A stretch of DNA of 32,159 nt from Bacillus sp. J33 (lineage in GTDB: Bacteria > Bacillota > Bacilli > Bacillales > Cytobacillaceae), in contig NZ_JAEL01000066.1 in the NCBI RefSeq assembly GCF_000518885.1, forward strand, positions 1 to 32,159, read 5' to 3'. The notes beneath the pieces were generated by a model. It saw nothing but the letters and a program-made list of their open reading frames with translations. It was not told the DNA's origin and did not search any database. A program made the translations under genes and the position numbers. Of this stretch, positions 22,421 through 30,140 are shown in pieces (the stretch's first letter is position 1; each line of letters starts with the position of its first letter).

Positions 22421-23272
22421 TCACTGAATATTGATTAATGCCCCATTTTTATGTGTAACAATGACCTCTTTTCCTGCCATTCTCTGGTAGGATGAAGCTG
22501 TCCCGTATGGAACTTTTAGTGAAAGGTATTTATTTCCCGTTTTAAATTCAATGGTGAAATTGTCAGCTGCACCAATGAGCTTTGCTTTTGTATAAGAAAT
22601 GTCTTCCATAATAATCAGTTTTTGATTGATCAGTACCATATCATTTTTTAAGTTGTTTATCGCTTTAAGTTCGTTCATTGAAATGTTGTATCGTTTGGAA
22701 ATCCCTAATAGCGTGTCGCCTGGCACCACGGTATAGATAGCAGCATGCTGCAGGAATGTCTCGGCTGTATGCCACTCAGTAGGTACGTTAAGCGTTTGGC
22801 CAGGATAAATCGAATCAGATGTTAGGCTATTAGCCTTTTTAAGTTCTTCAATGGTCATATCGAATTTTTTGGCAATCTGATAAAGGTTGTCCCCTTTTTT
22901 CACGACATAGGTTCCGGAAGAGTCACTTACCGGCTCTGCCGCTTTATCAGTTTGTTTGGCTGGCTCACCAGCTGATGGAACCTTAAGATTTTGCCCTGGA
23001 TAGATGGTATCGGATGTCAGCTTATTCGCTATTTTAAGCTCCTTAACGGATGTTTCATATTTTTTTGAAATCCGGTAAAGATTGTCGCCTTCTTGCACAG
23101 TGTAGGTTCCAGCTGCCGCGGCCTTTGTTTCATTCGGGCTTCCTTGGAAACCGCCTGCTGCAATTACAGTAGCTAAAGTAACTCCAGCTAATTTGGTTCT
23201 CTTAGCTTTTGCTTGGTTCTTCTTACTTTCTAAAATTCTTTCTTTTCTTGTTCGCCGAACATGTTTCTCCAT
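22421..23272 (-). CDS. Secreted or anchored protein with three LysM domains
   Basis: A 283-residue protein. The basic N-terminus (EKHVRRTRKERILESKKNQ) is followed by a hydrophobic stretch (about 28-43) and three LysM peptidoglycan-binding domains at about 56-99, 121-164 and 179-222, each with the YTV..GDNLY/TLxxI pattern and ending in PGQ-L-VP or its equivalent. LysM1 and LysM2 are much more alike than LysM3. The last ~60 residues match no domain I know; no catalytic domain is visible. I chose the start giving MEKHVRR, because GGAGTGGGG lies directly upstream on the minus strand; an ATG 18 bases earlier has no such site. The role is probably cell-wall or spore-coat association, not assignable further. 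Confidence 0.82.
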   Translation of the reverse strand: MEKHVRRTRKERILESKKNQAKAKRTKLAGVTLATVIAAGGFQGSPNETKAAAAGTYTVQEGDNLYRISKKYETSVKELKIANKLTSDTIYPGQNLKVPSAGEPAKQTDKAAEPVSDSSGTYVVKKGDNLYQIAKKFDMTIEELKKANSLTSDSIYPGQTLNVPTEWHTAETFLQHAAIYTVVPGDTLLGISKRYNISMNELKAINNLKNDMVLINQKLIIMEDISYTKAKLIGAADNFTIEFKTGNKYLSLKVPYGTASSYQRMAGKEVIVTHKNGALINIQ

Positions 23273-23744
23273 TATTCCCCACTCCATCATATGAAATAAA
23301 CTTGGATAAAACTGGTCATATAACCATATTTATGAATGATAGCCCCTGAATCATGGTAAGCGATTTCTTAGGCTATAACAATAGGAAGGATAGCTTATAG
23401 GGTTATGGTCCAGCCATGATTATTTCTGCCTGTTTTAAAAGGGAGAGTCATATTAAAATAATCACAATAATTCTCAAATTATTGAATTTATGTAATGAAA
23501 AAGAAGTGGTTTTTTCAAATGGAATATTTAATTAGGTGAAAATCGATTTTTGTCGATTTAACGGGAAATATACCTATTTATGTAGTAAGGATGACAGTTT
23601 AGTGGGTAATATATCATTGGTCTTTGGGCTGTTTCTTTTCCTTTGACCCCAAAGAATATTATGACAACTTTTTTTCTTTTTAGGCTCCAGATGTCCTATT
23701 TTCAAAAAATTTACACAAAACCTTGTCCCTATTGAGTTTTTCGT

Positions 23745-23773
23745 GCATATTACATCAACCAAGCTAATAAACT
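23745..23773 (+). promoter_or_regulatory. Sigma-E-like promoter upstream of spoIIID
   Basis: GCATATT (23745-23751) is a full match to the sigma-E -35 pattern. A 14-base spacer leads to AATAAACT (23766-23773), similar to CATACAnT with two mismatches. It would give a leader of about 235 bases before spoIIID. A second, weaker -10-like AATACAGT lies at 23940-23947. The rest of the gap 23273-23744 contains a short inverted repeat AAATCGA/TCGATTT (23540-23559) and nothing else recognisable. Confidence 0.5.
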
Positions 23774-24015
23774 GTTACAAACCTTACAAAGAGAATGTAT
23801 GAGGTGAGGGATCGTTTTACTGAAACCAATGAATGAGTTGAGGACATGTTTAATTATCGCAAGCTGAAGGCATTGTCTTTCAGCCGCATGTATGTGGATT
23901 ATTATCCTAATTGTTTCTGCTTAGTCAGGGACCATGCGGAATACAGTATAAAACAAGGCAAAAAGCGAGTCTCATTTCACACTTCTCAACATCCAAATCG
24001 GGGAGGGCGAGTGGT

Positions 24016-24288
24016 GTGCACGATTACATCAAAGAGAGAACTATCAAGATTGGAAAGTATATCGTGGAGACGAAAAAAACGGTTCGCGTAATCGCGAAGG
24101 AGTTTGGCGTATCCAAAAGTACAGTCCATAAAGACCTAACAGAAAGACTACCTGAGATCAATCCTGAACTGGCAAACGAAGTAAAGGAAATACTGGATTA
24201 TCATAAATCAATCCGCCATCTGCGCGGTGGTGAAGCCACAAAGATGAAATATAAAAAAGAAGAAATGGAAGAAGAGCCAGTCAAATGA
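24016..24288 (+). CDS. spoIIID: Sporulation transcription factor SpoIIID
   Basis: A 90-residue DNA-binding regulator of mother-cell genes, almost identical to B. subtilis SpoIIID (93 residues). The helix-turn-helix is TVRVIAKEFGVSKSTVHKDL, and the basic C-terminal segment SIRHLRGGEATKMKYKKEE adds DNA contacts. The start is GTG 24016 (VHDYIKERT), 8 bases after GGGGAGGG (24000-24007), although the frame is open further upstream. In B. subtilis spoIIID is made under sigma-E and precedes mbl, as here. Confidence 0.96.
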   Translation: MHDYIKERTIKIGKYIVETKKTVRVIAKEFGVSKSTVHKDLTERLPEINPELANEVKEILDYHKSIRHLRGGEATKMKYKKEEMEEEPVK

Positions 24289-24561
24289 GAAGAGTGTTCG
24301 CTTAAGGCATAACAGCTAAAACCTGCTTTTTTAGGCGAGCGGTGTCCTGTTTCTTTAAAGCTTTACAGTTCCAAAAGGTTTCATTTTTATGTAACCTCAA
24401 ATGCGGCTCCCGGGGGCTCGAGATCATAAGTTGTTTCTATGGCTATTTTCATGGCCTTCCCTTATGCTTTTAAGCCCCTTCTTAAGTCGCCTTCGTTAGT
24501 TCCCCTTTATATGACAAAATTCCTCAAAAAGTCTCACCTAATTTGACAAAATGTTACTCTA

Positions 24562-24588
24562 TTCACAAGGAATGTGTTAAAATATAAA
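24562..24588 (+). promoter_or_regulatory. Possible promoter for mbl
   Basis: TTCACA (24562-24567), a 15-base spacer and TATAAA (24583-24588), in the 540-base gap between spoIIID and mbl. A TTGACA at 24543-24548 has no -10 at proper distance. The remaining gap 24289-24828 has a GC-rich CCCGGGGGCTCGAG patch near 24410 and no gene. Confidence 0.35.
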
Positions 24589-24828
24589 ATTAGGATAGAA
24601 CTTGGTTCGTATAGACTAGGACTCCTGAAGAACGCCGGGCAAGAATCATTTCTTTTGAAAAAAGAACTGATTTTTTTGCGTGGCTTAAACTTCTGTTGCG
24701 AATGATAATCACAAAAACATTTATCGAAAAATTTAAAAGCGACGTTCGCTTTATGGAAGCTAAAAATAGAGAGAGCCTTCAAAGCTGCGGACATAAGCTG
24801 GCTATTTTGCAAGGAGGAAGGAAAAGGA

Positions 24829-25830
24829 ATGTTTGCAAGGGATATTGGGATTGATCTAGGAACAGCCAACGTGCTTATTCACGTCAAAGGCCGTGGAATT
24901 GTATTGAATGAACCGTCTGTTGTGGCAATAGATAAAAATTCAAATAAAGTGCTGGCAGTGGGAGAAGAGGCGCGCCGCATGGTTGGCCGCACGCCCGGAA
25001 ACATCGTTGCCATCCGTCCGCTTAAGGACGGCGTCATTGCTGACTTTGATGTAACGGAAGCAATGCTGAAGCATTTTATCAATAAGTTAAATGTAAAAGG
25101 CTTTTTGTCCAAGCCGCGCATTTTGATCTGCTGTCCTACAAACGTTACAGGTGTAGAACAGAAAGCAATAAAAGAAGCTGCTGAAAAAAGCGGCGGCAAA
25201 AAAGTATATCTTGAAGAAGAGCCGAAGGTAGCGGCAATCGGGGCAGGCATGGATATCTTCCAGCCAAGCGGAAATATGGTTGTCGATATCGGAGGCGGTA
25301 CGACTGATGTTGCTGTTTTATCAATGGGTGACATTGTTACATCTTCCTCAATAAAAATGGCCGGAGATAAGTTTGATAACGAAATTCTTCAGTATATTAA
25401 AAAGCAGTACAAACTTCTTATTGGTGAAAGAACGGCTGAAAATATTAAAATTTCGATTGGAACTGTATTTCCTGGCGGCAGAAACGAGGAAATGGAAATC
25501 CGCGGCCGTGACATGGTATCAGGACTTCCAAGAACGATTACGGTCCGCTCAGATGAAGTTCAGGGAGCTTTAGCCGAGTCTGTTGATATCATTGTGCAAG
25601 CTGCGAAAGGCGTCCTTGAACGTACACCGCCTGAATTATCTGCAGATATCATTGACCGCGGTGTGATTTTAACAGGAGGCGGCGCACTGCTTCACGGAAT
25701 TGACCAGCTTCTGGCTGAAGAGCTCAAAGTGCCGGTGCTGATTGCAGAGAATCCAATGGACTGTGTAGCTGTCGGAACAGGCATCATGCTTGATAATATT
25801 GATAAGCTTCCTAAGAGGAAATTAGGATAA
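24829..25830 (+). CDS. mbl: Rod-shape-determining MreB homologue Mbl
   Basis: A 333-residue actin-family ATPase that forms membrane-bound filaments guiding lateral cell-wall synthesis. The length equals that of B. subtilis Mbl and the start MFARDIGIDLGTANVLIHVK is the same. Nucleotide-binding motifs are present: GIDLGTANVLIHV (phosphate 1), NMVVDIGGGTTDVAVLS (phosphate 2) and ILTGGGALLHG (adenosine). Position between spoIIID and flhO, as in B. subtilis, supports Mbl rather than MreB or MreBH. ATG 24829 follows AAGGAGGAAGG. Confidence 0.96.
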   Translation: MFARDIGIDLGTANVLIHVKGRGIVLNEPSVVAIDKNSNKVLAVGEEARRMVGRTPGNIVAIRPLKDGVIADFDVTEAMLKHFINKLNVKGFLSKPRILICCPTNVTGVEQKAIKEAAEKSGGKKVYLEEEPKVAAIGAGMDIFQPSGNMVVDIGGGTTDVAVLSMGDIVTSSSIKMAGDKFDNEILQYIKKQYKLLIGERTAENIKISIGTVFPGGRNEEMEIRGRDMVSGLPRTITVRSDEVQGALAESVDIIVQAAKGVLERTPPELSADIIDRGVILTGGGALLHGIDQLLAEELKVPVLIAENPMDCVAVGTGIMLDNIDKLPKRKLG

Positions 25831-25838
25831 AGAATAGA

Positions 25839-25863
25839 AACCTGCCTTTTTGGCGGGTTTTTT
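25839..25863 (+). terminator. Terminator after mbl
   Basis: AACCTGCC (25839-25846) pairs with GGCGGGTT (25852-25859), loop TTTTT, one G-U pair, followed by TTTTT. Confidence 0.9.
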
Positions 25864-25930
25864 TATTGGTGAGGTTAAAATTAATCACACAACTATTATG
25901 CAATTATTGAAAAGTTGATGTGGGGCCAAG

Positions 25931-26030
25931 TGACCGATATAATCCAATATTGACCGATATATTTGAAAAGTGGCCGATAAAATAAAAATCTGACCGATAA
26001 ATATGCCAAACTGACCGATATATCTGAGCA
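25931..26030 (+). repeat. 20-bp tandem array B (core TGACCGATATAT)
   Basis: Five units start at 25931, 25951, 25971, 25991 and 26012 (spacing 20, 20, 20, 21), after a partial unit near 25915. Cores are TGACCGATATAATCC, TGACCGATATATTTGAAAAG, TGGCCGATAAAATAA, TGACCGATAAATATG and TGACCGATATATCTG. It lies in the intergenic region between the mbl terminator and flhO, in the same orientation as arrays A and C. Confidence 0.88.
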
Positions 26031-26265
26031 ACATAAGTATGGCAATAAAAAAATAACCTGATTGAATAGAAAATTACGTTTGAAGAACTGTTCATAAATG
26101 AAAGTAAACTTTTACCCCGTTCTGCCGATGATTAAAATAGGACAAATTTTTTCAAATTATGACTTTTTTCTTTTACTTTTTAATGTATATTGTCGGAAAT
26201 TTTCTTATAATAGAAGTATCGTGTATAAATGTGCGGATTTGTTATGAAGGATTGAGGTGTGCCCG

Positions 26266-27105
26266 ATGTTTAGAGGTTTTTACACGGCAGCTTCCGGGAT
26301 GCTTGCCCAGCAGCGGAGGACGGAAGTGCTGACGAATAATATGGCGAATGCCAATACGCCTGGCTTTAAAGCAGACCAGACGAGTTTGAGGGCTTTCCCG
26401 GAGATGTTAATAGAGCGTATAGACCAGCAGTCGGTACCTTCAGAAAAAGGCTTGAATCTTCCTTTTTCCACAAGGATTGGCACCCTAAATACAGGTGTTT
26501 ATATGCAGGAAACGCTGCCGTCCTTTATGCAGGGGGATTTGAGGGAAACGGGATTGAGTACAGACCTTGCGCTGCTGGATATAAATCTTCCTGTAAATCC
26601 GGATAGCGGTCTGAGGGGATCTGTATTTTATACCGTGACAGGGGCAGATGGCGAGCAGCGCTATACAAGGAATGGTAATTTTACAATTGATGGCGAAGGG
26701 TTTTTAACCACTTCCAGCGGATTATATATTTTAGATGATGAAGGCGAGAGAATTCAGCTTGCGAGTGACCGTTTTACCGTGAATGAAAATGGAATTTTAA
26801 CCGGAGAAGCTGGTGAAACGGCAAGGCTGGGGATTGCATATGCTGAGAATCCTGAAAGCTTGAGAAAAGAAGGCGACGGGCTGTTCGCAGCTACCGAAGA
26901 CAGTGTCCTTGAAAATGCTTATACTGCCGGCGGTGTGCAATTCAAGCTGCAGCAAGGCTATTTGGAGCGATCCAATGTGGATGCGTCAAGAACGATGACA
27001 GACATGCTGGCTGCTTACCGCTCTTTTGAAGCCAACCAAAAAGTTTTGCAGGCTTATGACCGCAGTATGGAAAAAACTGCAAATGAAATTGGACGGATTG
27101 GGTAA
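26266..27105 (+). CDS. flhO: Flagellar basal-body rod protein FlhO (FlgF/FlgG-like)
   Basis: A 279-residue flagellar rod/hook-family protein. The N-terminal rod signature is MFRGFYTAASGMLAQQRRTE followed by VLTNNMANANTPGF. The C-terminal partner helix ends ASRTMTDMLAAYRSFEANQKV followed by LQAYD. These terminal helices pack together in the axial structure outside the cell. ATG 26266 is chosen over an in-frame GTG at 26257, because TGAGGTG (26253-26259) is the evident ribosome-binding site. It is followed by flhP after 21 bases, as in B. subtilis. A TATAAT-like element lies at 26206-26211 without a convincing -35. No sigma-D promoter is evident. Confidence 0.93.
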   Translation: MFRGFYTAASGMLAQQRRTEVLTNNMANANTPGFKADQTSLRAFPEMLIERIDQQSVPSEKGLNLPFSTRIGTLNTGVYMQETLPSFMQGDLRETGLSTDLALLDINLPVNPDSGLRGSVFYTVTGADGEQRYTRNGNFTIDGEGFLTTSSGLYILDDEGERIQLASDRFTVNENGILTGEAGETARLGIAYAENPESLRKEGDGLFAATEDSVLENAYTAGGVQFKLQQGYLERSNVDASRTMTDMLAAYRSFEANQKVLQAYDRSMEKTANEIGRIG

Positions 27106-27126
27106 CATCCATCAGGGGGATAAATG

Positions 27127-27954
27127 ATGAACAGAACGATGATTACAGCGACAAATACACTTGCCCAGCTCCAAAAGCAAATGGATATTGTAAGCCATAA
27201 TATCGCTAATATTGATGCAACAGGGTATAAGCGAAGAGAAGCCAACTTTACCGACTTGCTTTTCCAGCAGTACTATAACCAAAAAAATATGGATTTCGAA
27301 ACGGAAAGATTCACGCCGCCAGGCATCCGGCAGGGAGTCGGTGCAAAGGTGGGGCAATCCCAGATTGTCATGAAGCAGGGAGCCCTAAAAACAACAGAGC
27401 GCCCGCTTGATATGGCTTTAACAAAGGAAGGACAATACTTCCGTGTATTGGAGCAGAGCAATGAGGAATCGGCAGTCCGTTTTACAAGAGATGGTGCTTT
27501 CCACTTAACTCCGATTTCCGAAAATGAGACAATGCTTGTGACCGGAAACGGCTACCCTGTTCTTGATGAAAATAACAATTCGATTATAATAGATGGACAG
27601 GCTAAAAATTTTAGAGTGACTGAAAATGGACGCTTTATAGCCGAAGGTGCAAATGGTGCAGTGCAGGAATTTTATCTGGGTGTTGTCCAACTGAACAAGC
27701 CGCAATTCATGGAGCAAAAAGGGGAAAATCTGCTTGGCCTTCCGGATGGAGTCGAGGGCGAGGAGATTTTTACCGAGCTGAATGGAGCTCTTCGCGGGCA
27801 AATTGGAATGGCGCAGGGTGCACTTGAGCAATCCAATGTTGAAATGTCCAAAGAGATGACCGATCTGATCAACCTGCAGCGAGCATATCAGTTTCAATCA
27901 AGGTCTGTGTCAATGGCTGATCAAATGATGGGACTGGTCAACGGAATACGTTAG
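27127..27954 (+). CDS. flhP: Flagellar hook-basal body protein FlhP
   Basis: A 275-residue flagellar rod/hook protein, paralogous to the preceding gene. The N-terminal motif is QKQMDIVSHNIANIDATGYK. The C-terminal helix contains NVEMSKEMTDLINLQRAYQF followed by QSRSVSMADQM. Two ATGs stand in tandem (27124, 27127); the second is better spaced from AGGGGGAT (27113-27120). It is cotranscribed with flhO and probably with the next gene, 17 bases downstream. Confidence 0.93.
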   Translation: MNRTMITATNTLAQLQKQMDIVSHNIANIDATGYKRREANFTDLLFQQYYNQKNMDFETERFTPPGIRQGVGAKVGQSQIVMKQGALKTTERPLDMALTKEGQYFRVLEQSNEESAVRFTRDGAFHLTPISENETMLVTGNGYPVLDENNNSIIIDGQAKNFRVTENGRFIAEGANGAVQEFYLGVVQLNKPQFMEQKGENLLGLPDGVEGEEIFTELNGALRGQIGMAQGALEQSNVEMSKEMTDLINLQRAYQFQSRSVSMADQMMGLVNGIR

Positions 27955-27971
27955 GTAAAAGGGGAAATAAA

Positions 27972-28241
27972 ATGTCTGTAAACAACAGTAATCAAGAAGC
28001 GGTCAAGACGCGCGAACAACTGAATAAAGAACGCAGCCACGAAGAAGCACCGCGTAAAGGGCGGATCCGCATTCGCCTAATTCCAATCTGGCTTCGGGTT
28101 ATTATTGTAGCACTTTTAATTTTCCTGAGCGTAATGGCCGGAGCCGCTGTCGGATATGGTGTATTGGGCAACGGCGAGGTTAAGGATATATTCTCGAAGT
28201 CAACTTGGATGCATGTTGTGGATTTAGTTGAAAAAGAATAG
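27972..28241 (+). CDS. EpuA-like small membrane protein (often labelled 'RNA polymerase subunit beta')
   Basis: An 89-residue protein with a charged N-terminus (about 1-36) rich in Lys, Arg and Glu, one membrane helix (about 41-66) in an IRLIPIWLRVIIVALLIFLS context, and a short outer tail. It fits the EpuA family; such proteins are often annotated as DNA-directed RNA polymerase subunit beta, which is misleading because no catalytic part is present. AAAAGGGGAAATAAA precedes the ATG. It closes the flhO-flhP unit before a terminator. Confidence 0.8.
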   Translation: MSVNNSNQEAVKTREQLNKERSHEEAPRKGRIRIRLIPIWLRVIIVALLIFLSVMAGAAVGYGVLGNGEVKDIFSKSTWMHVVDLVEKE

Positions 28242-28248
28242 ATGTAAA

Positions 28249-28276
28249 GAAGGAGGGATAAAACCCTTCTTTTTTG
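28249..28276 (+). terminator. Terminator after the flhO-flhP unit
   Basis: AGAAGGAGGG pairs with CCCTTCT (one bulged base), loop ATAAAA, followed by TTTTTTG. The gap 28277-28486 has an open frame of about 43 codons from 28293 without a ribosome-binding site, not called as a gene. Confidence 0.82.
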
Positions 28277-28486
28277 TTGTTTATTTATCAGAATGACTGC
28301 AGATATTTATGAAGGTGCCCGAAAACCTGAAGAGATGCTGGATAAAACATATAGGCATGCCGCATTACCAAAAAATACTCCTATATTTCTTGAGCCCTTT
28401 GCCAAAATCATTTTTTTTAAGTAAAATAAGTATAAGCTATTATTATCAGGTACTAATTATTACATACCTTTAAGGGAGCGAGTTCA

Positions 28487-28915
28487 TTGAAATTAAATGT
28501 GGAAGAAATCAAAGAAATAATCCCGCACCGTTATCCGTTTTTATTTGTGGATTCCATTGAGGAGCTGGAGCCTGGAAAGAGAGCGGTTGGAAAGAAAAAT
28601 GTGAGTGCCAATGAGGAAGTATTTAATGGCCATTTCCCTAATTACAATGTATTTCCAGGCTGCTTGACTTTGGAAGCATGTGCGCAGACTGGAGCTGTTG
28701 CTTTATTGTCTCTAGATGAATATAAAGGCAAGCTTGCCTTTTTTGCAGGTGTTGAAAAATGCCGCTGGAAGCGCCAGGTCCGTCCTGGTGACACGCTCAT
28801 CATGGAAGTCGAATTGATTTCTGTCCGGAGAGGCATCGGCAAAGGAAAAGCCGTTGCCAAGGTGGATGATGAAGTGGCCATGGAAGCGGAGATTTTGTTT
28901 GCGATTGAACGATAG
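28487..28915 (+). CDS. fabZ: 3-hydroxyacyl-ACP dehydratase FabZ
   Basis: A 142-residue hot-dog-fold enzyme of fatty acid synthesis type II that removes water from 3-hydroxyacyl-ACP. The N-terminal [16 protein letters not shown] is typical. The catalytic His49 in FNGHFPN and Glu63 in LTLEACAQ are in place. The usual HFPxxPVxPGVL block reads [12 protein letters not shown]: the conserved proline before V is Asn and a Val is Cys. TTG 28487 is the start, 8 bases after AAGGGAG. It is the ywpB equivalent, which follows flhP in B. subtilis. Confidence 0.93.
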   Translation: MKLNVEEIKEIIPHRYPFLFVDSIEELEPGKRAVGKKNVSANEEVFNGHFPNYNVFPGCLTLEACAQTGAVALLSLDEYKGKLAFFAGVEKCRWKRQVRPGDTLIMEVELISVRRGIGKGKAVAKVDDEVAMEAEILFAIER

Positions 28916-28982
28916 TATTCAGGTATGGGGTCACTAGGCCAATACTATTAAAATTTGGCAGAAGATTATCTTAATAATAAGG

Positions 28983-29014
28983 AAAATCCTGTACATTGTG
29001 TGCGGGATTTTTTT
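28983..29014 (+). terminator. Terminator after fabZ
   Basis: A 13-bp stem, AAAATCCTGTACA (28983-28995) with TGTGCGGGATTTT (28999-29011), with two G-U pairs and a TTG loop, ending in a T-run. Confidence 0.88.
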
Positions 29015-29108
29015 AATGTTAATGCAAGTTATGTAGGATTTTGGGAAATATAAAGGAAGACCAGTGCAGCAGGTCAATTAAATACTATTTAGGAAAGGAG
29101 CTTTTACG

Positions 29109-29384
29109 ATGAATAAAAAGCTTTTAACACTTATCGGAGGTTCTGTCCTTTCAGCAATGCTTATAGCAGGCTGTGCCACAGATGAGCAGGAGCCGCCGCC
29201 GGAAGATGATACAATCACGGAAGAAAATGGCGACGTGAATGGTGGAAATGGCGGTGTGAATGGCGAAAATGGAACCGAAAATGGAAACATGAATGGAGAT
29301 CCATTGGAAGATGAGAATACTGAAGGCGAAGAAATGATTGAAGATCAGCAAGATATTCAAGACGAAAATAATAAAGATCAATAA
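29109..29384 (+). CDS. Small acidic lipoprotein, unknown
   Basis: A 91-residue predicted lipoprotein. The signal sequence is followed by lipobox IAGC with Cys22. After the cysteine the protein is entirely low-complexity: Asn-Gly repeats (GNGGVNGENGTENGNMNGD) and a Glu/Asp-rich end. No folded domain is visible. AGGAAAGGAG precedes the ATG. The very high acidity suggests a surface-exposed flexible chain. It stands alone between two terminators, and I do not recognise a named family. Confidence 0.8.
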   Translation: MNKKLLTLIGGSVLSAMLIAGCATDEQEPPPEDDTITEENGDVNGGNGGVNGENGTENGNMNGDPLEDENTEGEEMIEDQQDIQDENNKDQ

Positions 29385-29392
29385 TAAAAGGT

Positions 29393-29425
29393 AAGGGCAG
29401 GAGTGAACCTGTCCTTTTCTTTTTG
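29393..29425 (+). terminator. Terminator after the lipoprotein gene
   Basis: AAGGGCAGG (29393-29401) pairs with CCTGTCCTT (29408-29416), one G-U pair, followed by TTCTTTTTG. Confidence 0.88.
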
Positions 29426-29497
29426 TTTTGATTATAATCCATATATTGGGTAAGTTTTTTGGTTTTTCCAATGAGGATGTGGTAATGAATTTATGTT

Positions 29498-29944
29498 ATG
29501 GATTTGACATTTGTGGGTACTTTTACAAGGATGGCTTTTAAAGATCTTTCTCAGGGGATAAAAATCAGCATTTCTCGTTCGATCACCACTTCGTTTGAAT
29601 CTTATATGAATGGTATTAACTGGACTGAAGATAAATTCAATATGCAAAACTTTGTTGCTGAGTGGGGCGAGTACATAATCAACCACGCATCCTGGTACAG
29701 CCAGATCAGTGAAGAAACGAAAGCGGATTCGGAGTTTCATGAACAATTAGCTGTAAAAATAAATGAAGTGATTAACAAGATACTATCCGAAAAGCCTTCT
29801 CAGGCTCAAATGGAAGAGATCAGCGAACTTCAGGAACAGCTTGGCGAGGAATATGATTATTCCTGCAAAATAGAAGCTAAGTATATCATTGAACAAATGA
29901 AAGAAAAGCTAAAAAAAAACAGACAAGCTAATGCCTGCCGGTGA
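29498..29944 (+). CDS. Hypothetical soluble protein, unknown
   Basis: A protein of up to 148 residues, probably cytoplasmic and mostly alpha-helical. The middle contains WTEDKFNMQNFVAEWGEYII, and the C-terminal half is charged with heptad-like spacing (EEISELQEQLGEEYD, EQMKEKLKKNRQ). I do not recognise the family. The start is uncertain: ATG 29498 lacks a close Shine-Dalgarno, GAGGATG lies about 18 bases upstream (and suits an out-of-frame ATG at 29487), and ATG 29531 has AAGG directly before it. It is followed after about 90 bases by a strong terminator, supporting expression. Confidence 0.62.
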   Translation: MDLTFVGTFTRMAFKDLSQGIKISISRSITTSFESYMNGINWTEDKFNMQNFVAEWGEYIINHASWYSQISEETKADSEFHEQLAVKINEVINKILSEKPSQAQMEEISELQEQLGEEYDYSCKIEAKYIIEQMKEKLKKNRQANACR

Positions 29945-30037
29945 AGAGGAGCCTAAGCTGGCATCTATTCTTTATTATCAGGCATACCAGCAGGACCTGC
30001 CTATGCTAAATTACCGAAAGCAGGATGTAGAATACAT

Positions 30038-30074
30038 CATCTGTCAGCTTCAATTAAAGCTGACAGATGTTTTT
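30038..30074 (+). terminator. Terminator after the orphan gene
   Basis: A perfect 13-bp stem CATCTGTCAGCTT (30038-30050) / AAGCTGACAGATG (30057-30069), followed by TTTTTCG. Confidence 0.95.
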
Positions 30075-30102
30075 CGATAATGTGTTATTGCATTAATAGA
30101 TT

Positions 30103-30140
30103 GATAAAACAAACTCCCGTCATTATTGAGCGGGAGTTTG
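30103..30140 (-). terminator. ywpF terminator overlapping its stop codon
   Basis: On the minus strand CAAACTCCCG (30140-30131) pairs with CGGGAGTTTG (30119-30110), a perfect 10-bp stem followed by TTTTATC. The ywpF stop (30125-30123) lies in the loop and the left arm encodes its last residues. Confidence 0.88.

Noticed and set aside
24534..24869. A 111-codon minus-strand ORF over the mbl promoter region
   Set aside because: It overlaps the mbl start and leader, has no ribosome-binding site and resembles no protein.
25931..26030. Array B (and C) as CRISPR
   Set aside because: Units are only 20-21 bp with no unique spacers of regular length between repeats, and no cas genes are nearby.
28293..28424. 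A 43-codon open frame between the EpuA-like gene and fabZ
   Set aside because: No ribosome-binding site before the ATG, no recognisable sequence, and it lies just after a terminator.
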